Part shown: piece after piece, positions 7,986-15,321 of the stretch | How the letters are laid out: every line of letters starts with the position of its first letter | Position numbering within the stretch: position 1 is the stretch's first letter | Origin: an uncultured Oscillospiraceae bacterium | GTDB taxonomy: Bacteria > Bacillota > Clostridia > Oscillospirales > Oscillospiraceae | Assembly (NCBI GenBank): GCA_910584835.1 | Contig: CAJUEG010000004.1 | Location: 11,013 to 75,012 of the forward strand | Direction: 5' to 3' | DNA length: 64,000 bases | Made by a program: the position numbers and the translations under genes | Notes under the pieces: model-generated | Database searches by the model: none | Seen by the model: the letters and a program-made list of their open reading frames with translations, nothing else | Told to the model about the DNA's origin: nothing

Positions 7986-8861
7986 ATGCGTTTCGGCTGC
8001 TGTGGAAGCCTTGTGGCCTCGGCCCCCGACCGGACGGGGGTGGAGATCGTGGAACGGCTGGCGGAATACGGCTATGACTACATCGAGCTGCCCCTGGCGG
8101 AGATGATGGAGCTGGACGGCGGCGCGTTTGGCGCGCTGCGCGCCCGGGTGGAGGCCACCTCCCTGCGCTGCGAGACCTGCAACAATTTCTTCCCCACCCG
8201 GGTCCGGCTCACCGGGCCGGAGGCAAACCTGGACGCCGCCCGCGGCTACTGCGCCCGGGCGCTGGACCGGGCGGCGGAGCTGGGGGCCGCGGTGGTGGTC
8301 TTTGGCAGCGCCGGAGCCAAGCGGGTGCCCGACGGATTCCCCATGGAGCGGGCCTGGGAGCAGGTGGCGGAGATCACCCGGTACGCCGGCGAGGAGGCCG
8401 CCAAGCGGGGCGTCACCATTGCTATCGAGCCGGTGCGCCACCCGGACTGCAATATCATCAACACCTTTGCCGAGGGGGTGGCCATGGCTAAGGAGACCGG
8501 CCTGGACAGCGTAAAGGTGCTGGTGGATATCTACCACCTGGCGTGCGAGGGGGAGAACCCCGATATTCTGCGCCAATACGGGGCGGAATACCTGCGTCAC
8601 GTCCACTTTTCCTTCCCCAATTTCCCCGAAATCGACGGCGTATCCGGCCCGGAGAAGCTGCGCGGCATTTTCGAGGGCGAGCTGGCCCGGCGGGGCTGGT
8701 GGCGGACCTGGCCCTCCAGCCGGGAGGAGTGGGGCTACGCCCCGTTTATCCAGGCCCTGAAGGGGTGCGGCTATGACGGGCGGATCAGCATTGAGGCCCC
8801 CGTCGGGAATTTTGAGGTGCAGGCCCCGCGCACCCTCGCCTTTTTAAAGGAAGCGTTTTGA
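7986..8861 (+). CDS. Sugar phosphate isomerase/epimerase-like TIM barrel (second copy)
   Basis: A 291-aa xylose-isomerase-like barrel, distinct in sequence from the protein at 5560. Metal-ligand acids are visible in TIAIEPV (middle) and SIEAP (C-terminal), with VDIYHLA and HVHFSFPN between them. The ATG at 7986 is preferred over that at 7980 because AAGGAG ends seven bases before it. It lies downstream of the permease in the same operon. By family it should isomerise, epimerise or dehydrate a sugar or sugar acid; the specific step is unknown. Confidence 0.88.
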   Translation: MRFGCCGSLVASAPDRTGVEIVERLAEYGYDYIELPLAEMMELDGGAFGALRARVEATSLRCETCNNFFPTRVRLTGPEANLDAARGYCARALDRAAELGAAVVVFGSAGAKRVPDGFPMERAWEQVAEITRYAGEEAAKRGVTIAIEPVRHPDCNIINTFAEGVAMAKETGLDSVKVLVDIYHLACEGENPDILRQYGAEYLRHVHFSFPNFPEIDGVSGPEKLRGIFEGELARRGWWRTWPSSREEWGYAPFIQALKGCGYDGRISIEAPVGNFEVQAPRTLAFLKEAF

Positions 8862-8862
8862 C

Positions 8863-9738
8863 ATGGAACAGACCGCGCTGAATAAGCTGGCCGCCCTCCG
8901 CCGGGTGGTTTTGGGGCTATACGCGGCCACGGTGGCCGCCTATGCCGCGGCGGTGGCCCTGATCCTGGTGGACCTGGGCGCCGCCGTCTGGGTGGTGAAT
9001 ATCACCACCGTCCTCTACCTCCTGGTGGTGCGGACGCTGGACAAGCGGTACGACCGGGCCTTTGCCCGCTCCAGCCTGACCATGAGCTGCCAGCGGCGGC
9101 TCAGCCTGTTCCAGGTGGAGGACAAGGGCGGCCTCACCCGGGAGGACATCCAGGCGGGGGGGCTGTTCCCCGTCCGCGCCGAGGGCAAGAGCCTGGTGTG
9201 CGGCATGGCCGCGGAAGGGCAGGCGGAAGAGCTTGGCGTGCGGATCTGTGAGCTCACTGCCTACTGCGAGATGGCCGGCGAAAAAAGGAAGCTGGGCCTG
9301 CTCAGCGGCCTGTGGATGGAAGTGCGGCTGGCCGGGGATGCGGGGATGCGCCTGACCCTGGTGCAGCACGGCGCGCTGGACCCGGACACCGCCGCCCCCT
9401 TCTACGGGGGCCAGGGCCTGAGCCGCCTGCCCCTTTTGGAGGAGGCCCTGCGGGACGGCTTTACCCTTTACGGGGACGAGGCGGGCGCGAAAGGCGCGGC
9501 GCGGTTTGCCCGCCGGTGCGTGCCGCTGGCCCTCCAGGCGGCCAAGGCGGGCTGCAAGCTGATGCTCTCCCTCCGGGGGGACTCCATCCACGTCTTTCTC
9601 ACCGGCCGCAGCCTCGTTTTCCGCACCCCCATCCGGGGCCGCCTCACGCCGGAAATCGCGGGCTGGGACCGCCTGCCGGAGCTCCCCCTTCTGCTGGACC
9701 TGGCCAAAGAGACCGCGCCGCGAAAATCCGCCCCGTGA
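8863..9738 (+). CDS. Membrane-anchored protein of unknown function (DUF3137-like)
   Basis: A 291-aa protein with two adjacent hydrophobic segments near the N-terminus (about residues 13-52) and a long soluble remainder. The layout and the C-terminal GDSIHVFLTGRS stretch resemble DUF3137-type proteins, but I hold this loosely. It starts one base after the preceding stop, so it is translationally coupled to the sugar-acid operon although no metabolic role is evident. A strong terminator overlaps its last codons and marks the operon end. Confidence 0.7.
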   Translation: MEQTALNKLAALRRVVLGLYAATVAAYAAAVALILVDLGAAVWVVNITTVLYLLVVRTLDKRYDRAFARSSLTMSCQRRLSLFQVEDKGGLTREDIQAGGLFPVRAEGKSLVCGMAAEGQAEELGVRICELTAYCEMAGEKRKLGLLSGLWMEVRLAGDAGMRLTLVQHGALDPDTAAPFYGGQGLSRLPLLEEALRDGFTLYGDEAGAKGAARFARRCVPLALQAAKAGCKLMLSLRGDSIHVFLTGRSLVFRTPIRGRLTPEIAGWDRLPELPLLLDLAKETAPRKSAP

Positions 9739-9758
9739 TTTTCGCGGCGCGGCCCTTT
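9713..9758 (+). terminator. Terminator of the sugar-acid operon
   Basis: A perfect 16-bp stem (9713-9728 with 9737-9752) and an 8-base loop, followed by CCCTTTTG. The left arm lies inside the last codons of the preceding gene and the stop codon is in the loop. Confidence 0.85.
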
Positions 9759-9915
9759 TGTGCGGGCTTATTCTGTCCGGGGCGGGCCCATTCCCCGAAA
9801 TACCCTCCCTGCGCCCGGCCCGCGTATTGCCCTTTTCCCCGGGCTGTATTATAATAGGTGGGCAATTCCATAGAAACGCCCCGGCCTGCCGCCGGGGCGG
9901 AAGGGGGACAGGCAG

Positions 9916-10980
9916 ATGGACATGGAAGAGATACGCGCCCTGCGGCACACCCTCCACGGCTGCCCGGAGCGCTCGGGGCAGGAGGAGCGCACGCGGGCGG
10001 TTTTGATGGACTTTTTGGCCCGGCGCACCACCCTGGAGCTGCGCCCCTGCGGGGCGGGCTTTTACGCCGCCCACCGGGAGCCGGAGGGGGGCAGGCCCCC
10101 GGTGGCCCTCCGTGCGGACTACGACGCGCTGGCGCTGCCCGGCGGCGGGGCGGCCCACCTGTGCGGCCACGACGGCCACGCCGCCGCCCTGTGCGCCGCC
10201 GCCCTGTCCGTCCAGGGGGAGCGGCTGGACCGGAACGCCTTTTTCCTCTTCCAGCCCGCCGAGGAGACCGGCGCCGGCGCCCCGGGCTGCCTGGAGCTGT
10301 TTGAGCTGGAAGAGGTGGCCCAGATCTATGGGGCCCACAACCTGCCCGGCCTCCCCCTGGGGCAGGTGGTCACCCGGCCCGGGACCTTCGCCTGCGCCTC
10401 CCGGGGGGTTACGCTGGCCTTTTTGGGCCGCCCCACCCACGCCGCCTACCCGGAGCACGGCCTCTCCCCCGCCCCGGCGGTGGGGCGGCTGCTGTGCGCC
10501 CTGCCGAAGCTGGCCGACCCCGCCCGGTTTGGCGGCATGACGCTGTGCACCGTCATCGGCGCGGAGATGGGAGAGCGCGCCTTCGGCGCCGCCGCCGCCC
10601 AGGCGGAGGTCTGGCTCACCCTCCGGGCCGAACGGGACCAGGACCTGGAGCTGCTCTTTGCGGACCTGCTCCGGCTGGCCCAGTCCCTGGCCTCGGAGTA
10701 CGGCCTGGCCTTTGACCACCAGGTCCAGGACGTGTTCCCCGCCACCGTCAACGACCCCGCCTGCGCCCGGCGGGTGCTGGAGCTGTGCGGGGGCGCGGTG
10801 CTGGACGCCCCCATGCGCTGGAGCGAGGACTTCGGCCACTACCTGCGCCGCTGCCCCGGCGCCTTCTTCGGCGTCGGCGCGGGGGAGGGCTGCCATCCCC
10901 TCCACACCCAGGACTACCAGTACCCCGATGCCCTGCTGGCCCCCACGGCCGACGCCTTCCGCGCCCTGCTGCTGGGATAA
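9916..10980 (+). CDS. M20-family amidohydrolase / aminoacylase
   Basis: A 354-aa zinc-dependent amidohydrolase. Metal-site motifs are visible: LRADYDAL (about residues 64-71), CGHDGHAA (about 81-88) and QPAEETGAGA (about 113-122). An insertion-type lid domain follows, and a C-terminal ASP/HTQDYQYP region closes the site. M20D members remove acyl groups from amino acids (N-acyl or N-acetyl amino acid hydrolases). The single-gene unit lies between two terminators. A few hundred residues of very high GC match the chromosomal neighbours. The substrate is not determinable. Confidence 0.9.
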   Translation: MDMEEIRALRHTLHGCPERSGQEERTRAVLMDFLARRTTLELRPCGAGFYAAHREPEGGRPPVALRADYDALALPGGGAAHLCGHDGHAAALCAAALSVQGERLDRNAFFLFQPAEETGAGAPGCLELFELEEVAQIYGAHNLPGLPLGQVVTRPGTFACASRGVTLAFLGRPTHAAYPEHGLSPAPAVGRLLCALPKLADPARFGGMTLCTVIGAEMGERAFGAAAAQAEVWLTLRAERDQDLELLFADLLRLAQSLASEYGLAFDHQVQDVFPATVNDPACARRVLELCGGAVLDAPMRWSEDFGHYLRRCPGAFFGVGAGEGCHPLHTQDYQYPDALLAPTADAFRALLLG

Positions 10981-10995
10981 AGCCCGGCCTTGCGC

Positions 10996-11036
10996 AAAAA
11001 AACGCCGCCGCGAGCGTTTCACGCTCGCGGCGGCGT
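10996..11036. terminator. Convergent (bidirectional) terminator
   Basis: A perfect 15-bp stem (11002-11016 with 11022-11036) and a 5-base loop lie between the convergent amidohydrolase and response-regulator genes. A run of A at 10995-11002 gives a strong T-tract on the minus strand, so it chiefly ends the regulator transcript. Confidence 0.85.
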
Positions 11037-11063
11037 ATCTTGTCTGTGCGCGGGGGCCGGCCC

Positions 11064-11825
11064 TCACCCCTGCCTTCCGCAGTGGGCGTTGCGCCACTCC
11101 CCGGCTGACACCCCCTCCAGCTTTTTGAACACCCGGGAGAAGTGGGCGGTGTCGGCGTAGCCCACCCGCTCGGCGATCTCGCTGATGCGCAGGGCCGGGT
11201 CCTCCAGCAGCTCCTTGGCCCGGCGGACCCGCTCGGCGTTGAGCAGGTCGTAAAACGTCTGCCCCTGGTGCTTGTTGAGCAGCTTGCTCAGGTGCCACTG
11301 GCTGACGAAGCAGTGGTCGGCCACCTCCTGGAGGGACAACTTTGACCCGCAGTGCTGGGCGATGTAGGCCCGGGCCTGGCGGACGATGAAGCTGTTGGCG
11401 GCGTCCTCCGGCCCGGGTTCCGCCCTCTCCTCCCGCGGCAGGCGGTCCAGCACCCCGGTCATAAAGGCCAGCGCCTCCTCGATCTCGTCCATTTTGGAGG
11501 GCTTGAGCAGAAACCGGGCCACCCCCAGCCGGATGGCCCGCTGGGCGTACTCAAAGTCCCGGTAGCCGGTGAGCACGGCGATCTGCATCCGGGGGAACTC
11601 CCCCTTCAGCCCCGCCAGCATGGTCAGGCCGTCCTCCCCCGGCATTTTGATGTCGGTGAACAGGATGTCCGGCCGGTGCTCCCGGATGGCCCGGCTGCCG
11701 GAGGCGGCGTCGCCGGCGGTGGCGGCCACCCGGCAGCCGTGGGCGTCCCAGTCCACCACCTGCCGCAGCCCCTCGGTGATGATGGGCTCGTCGTCCACCA
11801 GCACCACCTTATACATGTCCGTCAC
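11064..11825 (-). CDS. Two-component response regulator, receiver + AraC DNA-binding domain
   Basis: A 253-aa YesN-type regulator. Receiver domain 1-125: acidic pair DD at 11-12, phosphoacceptor D58 in LFTDIKMPGEDG, and the switch lysine in FLLKPSK near 105. The AraC-type double helix-turn-helix occupies about 150-250 (LSLQEVADHCFVSQWHLSKL, then ISEIAERVGYADTAHFSRVF). It is the natural partner of the sensor kinase at 15322-17016, from which it is separated by the ABC importer genes on the same strand. It probably activates the importer and phosphorylase genes when oligosaccharide is sensed. Confidence 0.94.
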   Translation of the reverse strand: MTDMYKVVLVDDEPIITEGLRQVVDWDAHGCRVAATAGDAASGSRAIREHRPDILFTDIKMPGEDGLTMLAGLKGEFPRMQIAVLTGYRDFEYAQRAIRLGVARFLLKPSKMDEIEEALAFMTGVLDRLPREERAEPGPEDAANSFIVRQARAYIAQHCGSKLSLQEVADHCFVSQWHLSKLLNKHQGQTFYDLLNAERVRRAKELLEDPALRISEIAERVGYADTAHFSRVFKKLEGVSAGEWRNAHCGRQG

Positions 11826-11880
11826 CTCCCCGCACCATCATATCAGGAAGGGCCGGGAAACGCAAGCGCGCCCCGCCCAA

Positions 11881-11896
11881 TGTTTCACGTGAAACA
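11881..11896. other. parS: parS centromere-like site (ParB/Spo0J binding)
   Basis: TGTTTCACGTGAAACA is an exact match to the 16-base parS sequence established in Bacillus subtilis. The flanking AA and TT extend it to a perfect 20-base palindrome (11879-11898). It lies in the 82-base gap between a permease stop and the response-regulator start. In Firmicutes, parS sites cluster around the replication origin, so this suggests an origin-proximal position. Confidence 0.92.
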
Positions 11897-11907
11897 TTCG
11901 TTCTATC

Positions 11908-12765
11908 TCAGCCCTTAATGGCCCCGGCGGTAAGCCCCTTGATGATGTGCTTTTGAAGCATGACGTATACCGCCAGCACCGGGATGACGATGAGCACCAC
12001 CGACGCCGCCATCAGCCCGTAATCCACCCCCGCCTGGGAGCTGATCTCGTTGAGCAGCAGCGTGATGGTCTTTTCTCTGGGCACCCGGAGGAAGAAGTTC
12101 TGGGTGAACAGGTCGTTGTAGCTCCACAGGAAGGAGAAGATGGCCACCGTGGCGAAGGAGGACTTGGCCGCGGGCATGATGATGTGGAAATAGACCTGGA
12201 ACACGTGGCAGCCGTCCACATAGGCGCTCTCCTCCAGCTCGATGGGCACCGACTCGATGAAGCCCATGAGCACAATGGTGGCGAAGCACAGGTTGCCCGC
12301 AATCTGGGGCAGAATGACGGCCAGCAGGGACAGCCAGCGGTTGCCGCTGCTGGCGATGCCCCAGGCGGCCTCCATGCGGAACACCGGGATGATGGTGGAG
12401 AACACCGGGAACATCATCCCCGCCATGATGAGGCTGTAGCACACGCCCCGCAGGCGGAAGCGGTAGCGCACCAGCCCGTAGGCCGCCAGACCCGCCAGAA
12501 TCACCACCACCACCGTCACCGAGACGGACACGATGAGGCTGTTCAGGTAGGCGTTGGCGAAATCGAAGCGGTCCATGGCCTTGGCGTAGTTGTCCATGGT
12601 GAAGCCGCTGCCCGGCAGGGGGATGGAGAAGGAGTCCTTGCGGATGAGCCCCTTCTCCCGGAAGGAGTTGAGGATGACCCACACAAAGGGGTACAGCGTG
12701 GTCAGCGCCCAGACGCTCAGCGCCACGTAGGTGCACACCTTGGCGGGCGTAATTTTTCTGCCCAT
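11908..12765 (-). CDS. Carbohydrate ABC transporter permease (MalG-type)
   Basis: A 285-aa integral membrane protein with six predicted segments. Its C-terminal half holds the EAA loop that contacts the ATPase (VPIELEESAYVDGC region followed by IIMPAAKSS). It forms a heterodimeric channel with the permease encoded just upstream; 12 bases separate the genes. No ATPase gene is present nearby, so a shared MsmX/UgpC-type ATPase elsewhere in the genome is expected. The substrate is most likely an oligosaccharide handled by the upstream GH94 phosphorylase. Confidence 0.95.
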   Translation of the reverse strand: MGRKITPAKVCTYVALSVWALTTLYPFVWVILNSFREKGLIRKDSFSIPLPGSGFTMDNYAKAMDRFDFANAYLNSLIVSVSVTVVVVILAGLAAYGLVRYRFRLRGVCYSLIMAGMMFPVFSTIIPVFRMEAAWGIASSGNRWLSLLAVILPQIAGNLCFATIVLMGFIESVPIELEESAYVDGCHVFQVYFHIIMPAAKSSFATVAIFSFLWSYNDLFTQNFFLRVPREKTITLLLNEISSQAGVDYGLMAASVVLIVIPVLAVYVMLQKHIIKGLTAGAIKG

Positions 12766-12777
12766 TCCGCTCCCCCC

Positions 12778-13677
12778 TTACAGGTCGTTCCGGGGCTTGA
12801 ACACCCGGTTGGCCACGTTGGACAGCACCACGCCCAGCACCACGATGAGCATGGCGATGGCCGAGCCGTAGTCCACGTTGCCGCGGTTGAAGGTCTGGTC
12901 GTACATGTAGGTGCCGGTGAGCCAGCCCTTGTCCTGGGGCATCCCCGCCCCGAACATCACCCAGGGCAGGTCAAACACCTTCAGCGCCCCGGTGACGGCC
13001 AGCACCAGGCAGGTGCACAGCACATTGCGCAGCAGGGGCAGGGTGATGTAGCGCACCTTGCTCAGCCCCACGCAGCCGTCCAGCGCGGCGGCCTCGTAGA
13101 GGTCGGTGGGGATGTTGTTCAGCCCCGTGACGAGGATTACAAAATAGAAGCCCACATACTGCCACATCACCGGGGTAAACATGGTGACCATAAAGTGGTC
13201 CGTGTCCTTCCAGTCGATGTTCTTCCCAATCAGCCCCAGGTTGGAGAGCAGCTGGTTGAGCATACCCCCGTTGTAGAGGAAAATCAGGTTGAACATCAGC
13301 CCCAGGGCGGTGGCGGAGATGACGATGGGGAAAAAGTACAGCGTGCGGAACAGCTGGGCCCCCACCCGGATGGAGTCCACCAGCAGGGCCAGAATGAGGG
13401 CGATGCCCACCTGGAACACCACGGTGCAGATGGTGAGGATGACGGTGTTGCCCAGGGCGGTGCGCAGCTTGGGATCGGTGAACAGGGCCTGGTAGTTGGC
13501 CCACCACGGGTCGTTCAGCCCCTGGGCGGGGGCGCCCAGGCCGGTGATGTTGGAAAAACTGTTGATGATATTCTGAACAAAGGGATAGTAAAGGTACAGC
13601 ACCAGGAAGAGGAACGCCGGGACCAGGAATACCACCAGCGGCCCCTTCTTTTTATAAAGGGTGGAGCTTGAATTCAT
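12778..13677 (-). CDS. Carbohydrate ABC transporter permease (MalF/UgpA-type)
   Basis: A 299-aa polytopic membrane protein with about six segments (first near residues 12-32, PLVVFLVPAFLFLVLYLYY). The EAA loop reads DLYEAAALDGCVGLSK. I take the ATG at 13677 because GGAAGGTGA stands just upstream; the frame extends to 13695 without a ribosome site. It pairs with the MalG-type protein immediately downstream. Its gene lies after the solute-binding protein and a strong stem-loop, a common arrangement that lowers permease expression relative to the binding protein. Confidence 0.94.
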   Translation of the reverse strand: MNSSSTLYKKKGPLVVFLVPAFLFLVLYLYYPFVQNIINSFSNITGLGAPAQGLNDPWWANYQALFTDPKLRTALGNTVILTICTVVFQVGIALILALLVDSIRVGAQLFRTLYFFPIVISATALGLMFNLIFLYNGGMLNQLLSNLGLIGKNIDWKDTDHFMVTMFTPVMWQYVGFYFVILVTGLNNIPTDLYEAAALDGCVGLSKVRYITLPLLRNVLCTCLVLAVTGALKVFDLPWVMFGAGMPQDKGWLTGTYMYDQTFNRGNVDYGSAIAMLIVVLGVVLSNVANRVFKPRNDL

Positions 13678-13729
13678 GCAGTCACCTTCCCTCATGGTCG
13701 ATATGGACAGGCCGAATCTCCTTTAAAAG

Positions 13730-13764
13730 CCGGCCCGCAACCCAGCGGAGCGGTTGCGGGCCGG
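13730..13764 (-). terminator. Attenuator between binding-protein and permease genes
   Basis: A perfect 13-bp GC-rich stem (13730-13742 with 13752-13764) and a 9-base loop; on the minus strand it is followed by CTTTTAAAGG. It probably ends most transcripts after the abundant binding protein. Confidence 0.75.
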
Positions 13765-13807
13765 AGAGGAGGCACGCGGGAGCGGGCAGAGCCCTTTCCC
13801 CGCAGAA

Positions 13808-15145
13808 TCAGTTGACTGCGATGGCGGAGGCCACGGCCTCCTCGGCGGTCATGGCGCCGGTGACCACATTCTGCACGTTGGCAAACAGGTCGGCCTTGGC
13901 CTCCGGGGTGATGGTGTCCTGCACGGCCCCCACCACGCCGGTGATGGCGGCGTTGGCGTCGGCGGCGGACTGCTGGAGGGGATTCAGGCCGGAGGGAGCG
14001 GCGCCGTTCTTCAGGGCGGTGACCTCGGTGGTGACGAAGGTGGACATCACCTCGTCGGAGGTCATGTGCTCCACAAACTGCACGGCGGCCTCACGCTTGG
14101 CGGGGTCGTCCCACGCCTTCTTGGTGATGAAGTAGCCCATGGAGATGCCGCCGATAGCCTCGCTGGCCTTGCGCTCGCCCTTGGCGGGGACATAGGAGAT
14201 GGCGTAGTCCTCCAGGGTGTCGCCGTGGTTGTCCACGAAGTAGTTCACCTTCCAGGAGCCGTCGATGAGGAAGGCGGCCTCGCCGTCGCCGAAGAGCTGC
14301 ACGGTCTCGGCGTCGGTGGCGGTGAGGGTGTTGGCCGGGAAGAAGCCCTTCTCATACAGGTCCTTCATGTCGTTGAGGCCGGCGGCCCACTTCTTACCCG
14401 CGGCATCGTCGGCGGAGGCGGGGACGTCCAGCTGGTTGGCCAGGGTGCCGTTGTTCATGACGCAGAACTCAAACCAATAGTGGGGCACCTCGAACAGGGA
14501 GCAGGCGATGGGGGTGTAGCCCTTGTCCTTGATGGTCTGGCAGTCGGCCAGGAACTGGTCCCAGGTGTAGTCCGGGCCGGGGACGGCCACGCCGCAGTCG
14601 GAGAGCACCTTGGTGTTGACGAACATGTTCTCCCAGAAGCCGGAGGAGGGGATGGCGTAGTTCTTGCCGTCGGAGGCCACGGCCAGCATGGAGTCGCGCA
14701 TATTGTCCGCGTAGTTGGGGTACTCCGCCCGGATGGTGGCCACGTCCACCACCTTGCCCGCCTTGATGATGGGCTCGGCGTCGGCGTTGGTGAAGAAGAA
14801 CAGCACGTCGGGCTCGGTGCCCGTCTCGAAATCGGTGAGGACCTTGGCCTTCCACTCCTCGTTGGAGGTGCCGGAGGCGTCCAGAATCTTGTTTCCGGTG
14901 GCGTCCTCATAGTCCTTCACGGCATTCTCGTAGTTCTTGCGGTTGCCGTCGTCGCCGCCGTAAGAGGTGACCACGTTGAGCTCCACCGGGGCGGCGGGCT
15001 TCGGGGTGTCCTGGGGCGCGGTGCTGGCGCCGGGGCCGGGGTCCTTGGCGGGGTCGCTGCCGCCGGGCTTGCCGCCGCAGCCGGCCAGCAGGGTCAAAAG
15101 CATGATGGCCGCCAGAAGCAGTGCAAAGAGTCTGTTCTTTTTCAT
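13808..15145 (-). CDS. Extracellular sugar-binding lipoprotein of the ABC importer
   Basis: A 445-aa family-1 solute-binding protein. The signal peptide ends in a lipobox, LLAGC at residues 19-23, so C23 would be lipidated and the protein anchored on the outer face of the membrane. A low-complexity linker rich in G, P, D and A follows (24-52). The mature domain has typical family stretches such as NADAEPIIKAGKVVDV and GEAAFLIDGSW. It captures the sugar for the two permeases encoded downstream. A good AGGGAGG ribosome site precedes the ATG. Confidence 0.95.
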   Translation of the reverse strand: MKKNRLFALLLAAIMLLTLLAGCGGKPGGSDPAKDPGPGASTAPQDTPKPAAPVELNVVTSYGGDDGNRKNYENAVKDYEDATGNKILDASGTSNEEWKAKVLTDFETGTEPDVLFFFTNADAEPIIKAGKVVDVATIRAEYPNYADNMRDSMLAVASDGKNYAIPSSGFWENMFVNTKVLSDCGVAVPGPDYTWDQFLADCQTIKDKGYTPIACSLFEVPHYWFEFCVMNNGTLANQLDVPASADDAAGKKWAAGLNDMKDLYEKGFFPANTLTATDAETVQLFGDGEAAFLIDGSWKVNYFVDNHGDTLEDYAISYVPAKGERKASEAIGGISMGYFITKKAWDDPAKREAAVQFVEHMTSDEVMSTFVTTEVTALKNGAAPSGLNPLQQSAADANAAITGVVGAVQDTITPEAKADLFANVQNVVTGAMTAEEAVASAIAVN

Positions 15146-15321
15146 GGTATAACCTCCCTAATTTTTCGGGGCCCTGCCCCGTATGTTTTGTGCATTCTTA
15201 TCATACACCTTTTGCCCCTATAGGCGAATAGCCCCGATTGCCATTTATTGTACATCCTTGCCGGACGGCAATCCGGCACAAAATACCGGGGCAAGCAGGG
15301 GCAAAAAACGGCAACGCGCGG

